NCBI GenBank assembly: GCA_002167855.2 | Contig: NHBG02000023.1 | Coordinates: forward strand, 283,283-327,165 | Source of the DNA: Gammaproteobacteria bacterium TMED1 | GTDB lineage: Bacteria; Pseudomonadota; Gammaproteobacteria; Pseudomonadales; Azotimanducaceae | Reading direction: 5' to 3' | Length of the DNA: 43,883 nucleotides | Shown here: piece after piece, positions 37,710 to 43,883 of the stretch | How the letters are laid out: the number at the start of each line of letters is the position of its first letter | Numbering within the stretch: the stretch's first letter is position 1 | Program-made: the position numbers and the translations under genes | The notes under the pieces: generated by a model | Told to the model about the DNA's origin: nothing | The model's database searches: none | Seen by the model: only the letters and a program-made list of their open reading frames with translations

Positions 37710-38078
37710 ATGCCTTTTGAATCTTATCGCAGCACGAAAGTGGCTGGTTTGGTCGGTAGACAATTAGCCGAACTGATACAGCATGAGCTTCAGGACCCTA
37801 GGCTGGGACTAGTGACTATTAGTGATGTCAATGTTTCGAATGATCTGAGTTTTGCAGATGTATACTTCACTGTTTTACCTGACGAGAAAAGTAACGTGGC
37901 AGAGCTTGTGTTATCTGGGGCCTCTGGGTTCTTGCGGAAGGAGCTCTCCAGCAGAATCAGCCTTAGGACAATACCAAAGCTGAGGTTCCACTATGATCAA
38001 ACTAGCGACACTGGGGTTAGAATAGCAAACGCAATTGATAGAGCTATTGCATCAGATCGGGCCAATGACGATGGTTAA
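37710..38078 (+). CDS. rbfA: 30S ribosome-binding factor RbfA
   Basis: RbfA is a KH-fold protein that helps 16S rRNA 5' end maturation and cold adaptation. The 122-residue protein shows STKVAGLVGRQLAELIQHELQDPRLGLVTISDVNVSNDLSFADVYFTV and the C-terminal ISLRTIPKLRFHYDQTSDTGVRI, both diagnostic. It begins six bases after infB and its end overlaps truB. Confidence 0.96.
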   Translation: MPFESYRSTKVAGLVGRQLAELIQHELQDPRLGLVTISDVNVSNDLSFADVYFTVLPDEKSNVAELVLSGASGFLRKELSSRISLRTIPKLRFHYDQTSDTGVRIANAIDRAIASDRANDDG

Positions 38079-39006
38079 GGACCATGTAAAAAAGGGTAAA
38101 GCGACGCAGAGAAAAGTAGACGGTTTCTTGCTTTTGGATAAGTCTCCAGGCCTTACTTCAAATGCTTCACTCCAAAAAGTTAAAAAAATTTATTCAGCTA
38201 CTAAGGTGGGACATACTGGCAGCTTAGACCCTTTGGCGACAGGTGTGTTGCCACTTTGTTTTGGACAGGCTACCAAATTTTCGCAGTTTTTATTGGAAGC
38301 CAATAAGCGCTATTTAGCTACCATAGTCCTTGGTAAGACTACAGACACAGGCGATGCCGATGGGCATGTCATAGCAGAGAAAAAAGTTCCTCAGATCAAC
38401 AATATCGAATTTATATTGGACCAGTTTCGAGGTGAAATCACGCAAACTCCATCGATGTACTCAGCACTTAAATTAAATGGTCAACCGTTATATAAATTGG
38501 CAAGAGTTGGAATCGAAGTCGAGCGAAAACAAAGAAAAGTGAGGATATATAAACTTGATCTATTAAAATATGTTGATGAGGAGGTAGTTCTAGATATTTG
38601 TTGCTCAAAAGGCACCTATATCAGGTCCTTAGCAGAGGATATAGGTACAGTAATTGGTTGCGGGGCTCATGTTTCAGGTTTGAGGCGGATTTGCTCGGGG
38701 CCTTACACAATTGATCAAACAATAACTACAGATAAGTTGGAACGGTTGCGCGATGACGGTTATGATGCGCTCGACAGACTGTTATTGCCTATTAGTTCTG
38801 CTTTAGAACAATGGCCAGTTGTTGAATTGGGAGATATAACTGCATCATATTTCCGGCACGGGCAGCCTGTGCAGGTAGCAAAATCACCTTCGAGAGGGTG
38901 GGTTAGGGTTTACAGTGAGACTAGGGAGGAAGATAGTTTTATTGGCGTGGGAGAAATATTAGAGGACGGAAAAGTAGCTCCGAGGCGAATAGTCTCGGGG
39001 AATTGA
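38065..39006 (+). CDS. truB: tRNA pseudouridine-55 synthase TruB
   Basis: TruB makes the universal pseudouridine in the tRNA T-loop. The protein has VDGFLLLDKSPGLTSN, the catalytic aspartate in GHTGSLDPLATGVLP, then RGEITQTPSMYSALKLNGQPLYKLAR and CSKGTYIRSLAEDIG. The C-terminal PUA-like part ends VAPRRIVSGN. ATG 38065 gives 313 residues and ATG 38071 gives 311; both overlap the end of rbfA, and no ribosome site decides between them, so coupling to rbfA is likely. A longer TTG start at 38035 is not supported. Confidence 0.95.
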   Translation: MTMVKDHVKKGKATQRKVDGFLLLDKSPGLTSNASLQKVKKIYSATKVGHTGSLDPLATGVLPLCFGQATKFSQFLLEANKRYLATIVLGKTTDTGDADGHVIAEKKVPQINNIEFILDQFRGEITQTPSMYSALKLNGQPLYKLARVGIEVERKQRKVRIYKLDLLKYVDEEVVLDICCSKGTYIRSLAEDIGTVIGCGAHVSGLRRICSGPYTIDQTITTDKLERLRDDGYDALDRLLLPISSALEQWPVVELGDITASYFRHGQPVQVAKSPSRGWVRVYSETREEDSFIGVGEILEDGKVAPRRIVSGN

Positions 39007-39114
39007 AGGCGTGTAGGGTTATGTATGATGTTAAGCGTATCTGTAAATATGCATGGATGAGCTGATTTAATTTAACTTACACAGTGTTTTGTGAAGCATA
39101 TTGGAGAAAAATAA

Positions 39115-39384
39115 ATGGCGTTAACTACAGAAAAAAAAGCGGAGATAGTCAAGGAATTTGGGTCATCAGATGATGATACCGGTTCCTCTGAGGTTCAGAT
39201 AGCGCTCTTAACGGCGAATATTGAAAGTTTGCAAAAACATTTAAATGATCATAAGCAAGACCACCATTCTAGGGTCGGTTTGCTGAGGATGGTAAGCCAA
39301 AGAAGGAAACTGCAAGAATATTTGAGAAACAAGGATGCGGAGCGATACGCAAAGCTAATAGATAGGTTGGGATTACGTCGATAG
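39115..39384 (+). CDS. rpsO: 30S ribosomal protein S15
   Basis: S15 binds the 16S rRNA central domain and forms bridge B4. The 89-residue protein contains [52 protein letters not shown] and ends RLGLRR, nearly identical in length and pattern to E. coli S15. The 108-base spacer upstream has GGAGAAAA for a ribosome site and a short CACA/TGTG hairpin (39078-39096 region) that might take part in S15 autoregulation; that is speculative. pnp follows, the usual pair. Confidence 0.97.
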   Translation: MALTTEKKAEIVKEFGSSDDDTGSSEVQIALLTANIESLQKHLNDHKQDHHSRVGLLRMVSQRRKLQEYLRNKDAERYAKLIDRLGLRR

Positions 39385-39416
39385 TGATCAAGACCAAGTA
39401 AGAATCGGAGAAAAAA

Positions 39417-41537
39417 TTGATACGTAAAAAGTTTGAATATGGACAGCATGAGGTAATCATTGAAACTGGTAAGGTTGCAAGACAGGCAACTGCTTCGGTT
39501 TTAGTCAATGTATCGGATACTGTTGTTTTAGTGGCAGTAGTTGGACAAAAAGAAGCTCGTTCAGGACAGGACTTCTTCCCATTGACTGTTAACTACGAAG
39601 AGAAAATGTATGCGGCAGGCAAAATTCCTGGGGGATTCCCAAGAAGAGAGACGCGCCCAGGGGAAAAAGAAACTCTGACGTCAAGATTGATTGATAGACC
39701 CATTCGACCTCTTTTCCCAAAGGGCTTTATGAATGAGGTACAGATTACCTGCCAAGTTATTTCGGCTGCGAAGGATATAGATCCGGATATTCCTGCGATG
39801 ATAGGCGTATCAGCAGCATTAGCCATTTCTGGGATCCCATTTGCAGGTCCAATTGGAGCTGCTCGGGTGGGCTTCACCGAAAAAGGTTATCTACTCAATC
39901 CTGGATATGATGCGCTAGAGGAATCTGATCTTGATATGGTAGTGGCGGGAACGGAATCAGCAGTATTGATGGTCGAGTCTCAGGCAAATCAGCTAACAGA
40001 GGATCAGATGCTCGGTGCTGTACTTTTTGCACACCAAGAGATGCAAGTAGTGGTCGCGGCTGTGAAAGAGTTGAAAGCTGAAATTGGTAAGCCGTCTTGG
40101 GATTGGCAGCCCCCAGAAGAGAATCAGGACTTACTGCAGGGTATAAATAATGACTTTGCGGATCAAATTGCTTCCGCTTACCAGATCGAGGAAAAGCAGG
40201 CTAGGCAAGATAAGCTTTCAGCTGTTAGAAATGCTGCCATTGAATCTTTAGCTGACGAAGATGTTATTTCTGCCGAAGATGTTGCTGAAGCATTTGGCAT
40301 GTTAGAGAAAAAGATCGTCCGGAGAGCAATTATTGATGGAAACCCTAGAATTGATGGTCGAGACACTCGCACGGTGCGTGATATATCGGTTGAGGTAGGA
40401 GTGCTTCCAAGAGCTCATGGATCAACACTGTTTACTCGTGGTGAAACTCAGGCATTGGTAACGACGACGCTAGGCTCAATGCGCGATGCTCAGATTGTGG
40501 ACGCATTGAGAGGGTCCTATCGCGACCCCTTCTTTTTACACTATAATTTCCCCCACTACAGCGTTGGTGAAACGGGTTTTTCTGGAGCGCCCAAGCGTCG
40601 CGAGATTGGCCATGGACGTTTGGCTAGAAGAGGAATTGCCGCTGTACTCCCAAATACTGAGGAATGGCCCTATACTGTAAGAGTTGTTTCTGAAATCACA
40701 GAATCAAATGGTTCGTCCTCAATGGCGAGCGTTTGCGGGGCAAGTCTTTCTCTTATGGATGCTGGGGTGCCATTAAAGGCTCCTGTTGCCGGCATAGCGA
40801 TGGGTCTTGTAAAAGAGGATGATGGTTTTGCTGTGCTCACTGACATTTTAGGTGATGAAGATCACCTCGGTGATATGGACTTTAAAGTGGCAGGGACTGA
40901 GACTGGAGTGACTGCTCTTCAGATGGACATCAAGATCCAGGGTATTACCGAGGAGATTATGGAGACAGCGCTTGCGCAAGCAAGAGAGGCTAGGTTACAT
41001 ATACTTAGTGAGATGAATAAGGTTCTTGGTCGATCCAGAGATGCCGTTTCAGAAAATGCTCCTGCTATGGTTACGATGAAGGTTGACGCAGATAAAATTC
41101 GTGATGTTATCGGGAAGGGTGGCGCCACTATTCGGAGTATCACTGAAGAAACTGGTGCAACAATTGATATTGAAGATGATGGGACTATCACGATCTTTGG
41201 AGAGGGAGCCGAATCTAGGGATGCTGCTATCGCTCAAATTGAATCTATCACTGCAGAGGCAGAGGTTGGAAAAATTTACACAGGCAAGGTCGCCAAAATA
41301 GCTGACTTTGGTGCATTTGTAACAATTTTACCAGGGAAAGACGGTTTAGTTCATATATCGCAAATCGCGCAGGAGAGGGTTGAAAAGGTAAGCGACTATT
41401 TGAGTGAGGGGCAAGAGGTTCAAGTTAAAGTTCTGGATGTGGAGCGTGGACGCATTAAGCTCTCAATTAAGGAATTACTTGAAGGGGATGAGACAAAGGA
41501 GGCGGATGAGGGCGCGACAGAGGATGGGGACGGCTGA
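39417..41537 (+). CDS. pnp: Polyribonucleotide nucleotidyltransferase (PNPase)
   Basis: PNPase degrades RNA phosphorolytically and is part of the degradosome. The 706-residue protein starts at TTG with GGAG six bases ahead; E. coli pnp also begins with TTG. Two RNase PH domains are present ([15 protein letters not shown] at the start and the second core with [14 protein letters not shown] and [15 protein letters not shown]). A KH domain ([22 protein letters not shown]) and an S1 domain ([29 protein letters not shown]) follow, with a short acidic tail. Gap to rpsO is 32 bases. Confidence 0.97.
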   Translation: MIRKKFEYGQHEVIIETGKVARQATASVLVNVSDTVVLVAVVGQKEARSGQDFFPLTVNYEEKMYAAGKIPGGFPRRETRPGEKETLTSRLIDRPIRPLFPKGFMNEVQITCQVISAAKDIDPDIPAMIGVSAALAISGIPFAGPIGAARVGFTEKGYLLNPGYDALEESDLDMVVAGTESAVLMVESQANQLTEDQMLGAVLFAHQEMQVVVAAVKELKAEIGKPSWDWQPPEENQDLLQGINNDFADQIASAYQIEEKQARQDKLSAVRNAAIESLADEDVISAEDVAEAFGMLEKKIVRRAIIDGNPRIDGRDTRTVRDISVEVGVLPRAHGSTLFTRGETQALVTTTLGSMRDAQIVDALRGSYRDPFFLHYNFPHYSVGETGFSGAPKRREIGHGRLARRGIAAVLPNTEEWPYTVRVVSEITESNGSSSMASVCGASLSLMDAGVPLKAPVAGIAMGLVKEDDGFAVLTDILGDEDHLGDMDFKVAGTETGVTALQMDIKIQGITEEIMETALAQAREARLHILSEMNKVLGRSRDAVSENAPAMVTMKVDADKIRDVIGKGGATIRSITEETGATIDIEDDGTITIFGEGAESRDAAIAQIESITAEAEVGKIYTGKVAKIADFGAFVTILPGKDGLVHISQIAQERVEKVSDYLSEGQEVQVKVLDVERGRIKLSIKELLEGDETKEADEGATEDGDG

Positions 41538-41557
41538 GCCCAGTTTCCTTATAATGG

Positions 41558-41587
41558 GTAGACTTGGTTAATCATTTCTAAGTCTAC
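41558..41587. terminator. Hairpin between convergent pnp and acs
   Basis: GTAGACTT (41558-41565) and AAGTCTAC (41580-41587) form an 8-bp stem with a 14-base loop that includes the acs stop codon. No T-run follows on either strand, so it may be a weak or factor-aided terminator for both genes. Confidence 0.45.
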
Positions 41588-43524
41588 GATCCGCTTACCC
41601 TGTTTTCTATTAGATCTTTAACCACACTGGGATCAGCTAAAGTGCTAGTGTCCCCTAAATTATCAAGTTCATTAGCGGCTACTTTTCGTAATATCCTTCG
41701 CATTATTTTACCTGATCTCGTTTTTGGTAAACTCGGGGCCCATTGAATGAGATCAGGCTTTGCGAACGGGCCTATTTCAGATCTAACTAAATTAACGAGC
41801 TGTTCTTGCAGTGCAGGACTACCTTCCACATCATGCATTAACGTTACAAATGCATATATTCCCTGGCCCTTTATATCATGGGAGTACCCGACCACTGCTG
41901 CTTCAGCGACTGCATCGTGCAGGACCAAGGCGCTTTCTACTTCAGCTGTTCCCATACGGTGCCCAGAAATATTTAGTACATCATCCACGCGACCCGTAAT
42001 CCAATAATATCCGTCCTCATCCCTCCTTGCTCCGTCTCCAGTAAAATAATATCCCTTATAAGTTGTATAGTAGGTGTTGAAGCACCTGTCATGATCTCCG
42101 AACACGGTGCGAATTTGACCTGGCCAAGAACCGCTAATAGCAAGGTTGCCCGATCCAGCACCTTCTATTTCGTTCCCATCGGTATCCAATATGACTGGCT
42201 TTACTCCGAAAAATGGAAGTGTTGCCGATCCTGGCTTTAATGCTGTGGCTCCAGGGAGAGGAGAAATCATAATGCCACCTGTTTCGGTTTGCCACCAGGT
42301 ATCGACAATGGGGCATCGACTTTTCCCGATAACCTCGTAGTACCACTCCCAAGCTTCTGGATTGATCGGTTCGCCGACTGTACCCAAGGTGCGTAATGTT
42401 TCCCTCGATGAGTTCTCTACATATTCATTACCCTCGCTCATCAGTGATCTTAGAGCTGTGGGAGCAGTGTAAAAGATATTAACTTTATGTTTATCTATTA
42501 TCTCCCAGTACCTTGACGCATTGGGGTACGTGGGGATTCCTTCGAACATAAGCGTAGTAGCGCCATTTGCGAGGGGCCCATAAACGATATAAGAGTGTCC
42601 TGTAACCCAACCGACGTCTGCTGTGCACCAATAGATATCGCCATCATGATAGTCAAATGCATATTTATGGGTCATTGCCGCCTGGAGCATATATCCACCG
42701 GTTGAGTGCAAAACACCTTTAGGTTTACCGGTCGATCCAGAGGTATAAAGGATAAATAGTGGATCCTCGGAATCCATAATTTCAGGATCGCAGACGCTTT
42801 CTACTTCTGTAGTTGCTTGGTGATACCAAATATCTCTAGAGTCTTTCCAACCAACCTCACTGGAGGTTCTTTTTACGACGATCACTGAGTGTACATTTGG
42901 ACACTCGACTAGTGCTTGATCAGTATTGCTTTTTAGCGGGATAGTTTTTGAGCCTCGAAGGCCTTCATTTGCTGTTACAACAAGTTGGCAATCCGAATCA
43001 AGTATTCGGTCCCTCAACGCTTGTGGCGAAAAACCACCAAAAACAACTGAGTGTACTGCTCCAATTCTCGCGCAGGCTAGCATTGCGAAAGTAGCTTCCG
43101 GTATCATTGGCATATAGATACACACTCGATCGCCTTTTTTGATTCCTCTTTCTTTGAGCACATTTGCAAGCCTACAAACGCTTTCATGTAGTTCATTGAA
43201 GGAAATATACTTGTGTTCTTCTGGGTTGTCTCCCTCCCATATTATAGCCGTTTGATTCCCCCTTGACTCTAAATGTCGATCAATACAATTTACAGTTGCA
43301 TTGAGCTTTCCTTCGATAAACCAGCTCACTTTACCCTTGGTAAAGTCTTGCTCCATCAATGTGTTCCACGGCTTAAACCAAGATATAAATTCTTCAGCTT
43401 TCTTTGTCCAAAATTGCTCAGGCTGATCTATAGAGGCGTCGTACATGGCCTCGTATTGCTCTTTTAGGATATGCGTGCGCGCCTTCGTTGCTTCTTGGAC
43501 TGGATAGACTTTTTCTTTACTCAT
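41584..43524 (-). CDS. acs: Acetyl-CoA synthetase (AMP-forming)
   Basis: Acs activates acetate to acetyl-AMP and then acetyl-CoA, allowing growth on or recovery of acetate. The 646-residue protein has the adenylate-forming motifs [20 protein letters not shown], the [10 protein letters not shown] substrate loop with the Trp that limits the acid to acetate, [24 protein letters not shown], and the acetylation-controlled lysine in [10 protein letters not shown] (Lys606). The start ATG has GGA upstream and a TATTAT -10. It is transcribed away from the end of the window and converges on pnp. Confidence 0.97.
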   Translation of the reverse strand: MSKEKVYPVQEATKARTHILKEQYEAMYDASIDQPEQFWTKKAEEFISWFKPWNTLMEQDFTKGKVSWFIEGKLNATVNCIDRHLESRGNQTAIIWEGDNPEEHKYISFNELHESVCRLANVLKERGIKKGDRVCIYMPMIPEATFAMLACARIGAVHSVVFGGFSPQALRDRILDSDCQLVVTANEGLRGSKTIPLKSNTDQALVECPNVHSVIVVKRTSSEVGWKDSRDIWYHQATTEVESVCDPEIMDSEDPLFILYTSGSTGKPKGVLHSTGGYMLQAAMTHKYAFDYHDGDIYWCTADVGWVTGHSYIVYGPLANGATTLMFEGIPTYPNASRYWEIIDKHKVNIFYTAPTALRSLMSEGNEYVENSSRETLRTLGTVGEPINPEAWEWYYEVIGKSRCPIVDTWWQTETGGIMISPLPGATALKPGSATLPFFGVKPVILDTDGNEIEGAGSGNLAISGSWPGQIRTVFGDHDRCFNTYYTTYKGYYFTGDGARRDEDGYYWITGRVDDVLNISGHRMGTAEVESALVLHDAVAEAAVVGYSHDIKGQGIYAFVTLMHDVEGSPALQEQLVNLVRSEIGPFAKPDLIQWAPSLPKTRSGKIMRRILRKVAANELDNLGDTSTLADPSVVKDLIENRVSGS

Positions 43525-43571
43525 AGATGATCCATTTAAGTCTGGAATATCGCGAAAATAGATTTTGAGGC

Positions 43572-43577
43572 ATAATA
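43572..43577 (-). promoter_or_regulatory. Candidate -10 of the acs promoter
   Basis: On the minus strand TATTAT lies about 48 bases before the acs ATG. The only -35 at a proper 17-base distance (TTTTGT) is poor; TTGTAA is nearer consensus but leaves 15 bases. Confidence 0.35.
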
Positions 43578-43592
43578 CGGTTAATGATTCTT

Positions 43593-43883
43593 TTACAAAA
43601 TTTCCGGTAAAGGGTTGTAGTAATGACGCCCCTGTTTGCTTGTTAAAATTAAGCTTAACAGTTCTTGATAATCCTTGTCGTTACTTACGGGATCTATAGC
43701 TGAAGAATTGACAATTAGTAAAGGCGAGCTTTCATAGTGATGGAAGAACTCAGTGTATTTGTCGACAAGTCGGTTTACGTAATTTTTATTCATGTTTCTC
43801 TCGGCCCTGTTTCCCCGCGCATTTATTCTTTCAAGTAATATCTCAGTGGATGCTTGGAGATAGATAACTAAATCTGGACGCGG
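43593..43883 (-). CDS. Deoxynucleoside kinase family protein (3' part)
   Basis: The last 96 residues of a gene that begins beyond the window. The sequence has [23 protein letters not shown], then [35 protein letters not shown]. This is the strand-Asp/Ser segment, the Arg-rich lid and the closing helices of bacterial deoxyadenosine/deoxyguanosine kinases (dNK family, COG1428), which phosphorylate salvaged deoxynucleosides. The P-loop is outside the window. In many relatives such a kinase lies near folK and panBC; panBC are not between it and acs here. Its exact base preference cannot be told. Confidence 0.8.
   Translation of the reverse strand, partial: PRPDLVIYLQASTEILLERINARGNRAERNMNKNYVNRLVDKYTEFFHHYESSPLLIVNSSAIDPVSNDKDYQELLSLILTSKQGRHYYNPLPEIL

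Overview
The window is a gene-dense stretch of a gammaproteobacterial chromosome with moderate GC, short spacers and many overlapping start and stop codons. Almost every gene is core housekeeping. The order smpB / ratA / (rnfH) / bamE / fur / recN / grpE-dnaK-dnaJ / dapB / carA-carB / greA / yhbY / rlmE-ftsH-folP-glmM-tpiA-secG / tRNA-Leu / rimP-nusA-infB-rbfA-truB-rpsO-pnp is the one known from Pseudomonas and relatives. Here hrcA sits ahead of grpE. A tmRNA tag of ANDENYALAA also fits Gammaproteobacteria. The exact order or genus cannot be read from this sequence; a free-living, probably marine, compact genome is inference only.

Layout. 1-5.4 kb: end of nusB, then thiL-pgpA and ribA on plus, followed by the isoprenoid/exonuclease operon xseB-ispA-dxs on minus. 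5.6-9.4 kb is the least conserved part: a CoA-type Nudix hydrolase and a membrane GGDEF protein with a ruined active site on plus, then a minus-strand cluster of a methyltransferase, a small exported protein resembling only the C-terminal domain of SAM hydroxide adenosyltransferases, and hemH. 9.7-15.3 kb: ssrA and smpB (trans-translation), a sodium:neurotransmitter-symporter-type transporter behind a perfect 28-bp palindrome, ratA, a decayed rnfH, bamE, fur and recN. 15.4-20.3 kb: heat-shock cluster hrcA-grpE-dnaK-dnaJ with a good sigma-32-type promoter before grpE. 20.4-26.6 kb: dapB, carAB, greA, yhbY. 26.6-32.9 kb: rlmE, ftsH, folP, glmM, tpiA, secG and two tRNAs. 33.0-41.5 kb: the translation/transcription operon rimP-nusA-infB-rbfA-truB-rpsO-pnp, led by initiator tRNA as in the E. 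coli metY operon. 41.6 kb to the end: acs and a truncated deoxynucleoside kinase on minus.

I see no CRISPR array, insertion sequence, prophage or obvious defence island, and no clearly new multi-gene system. The points most worth a second look are small: a probable ATT start codon for pgpA, a lone exported SAM-hydrolase-like domain beside a methyltransferase, a GGDEF protein that lost both metal ligands but kept the RxxD inhibitory-site motif, remains of rnfH in three frames, the 28-bp palindrome, an HrcA repressor gene without a visible CIRCE element, and an initiator tRNA with a U1/U72 mismatch.
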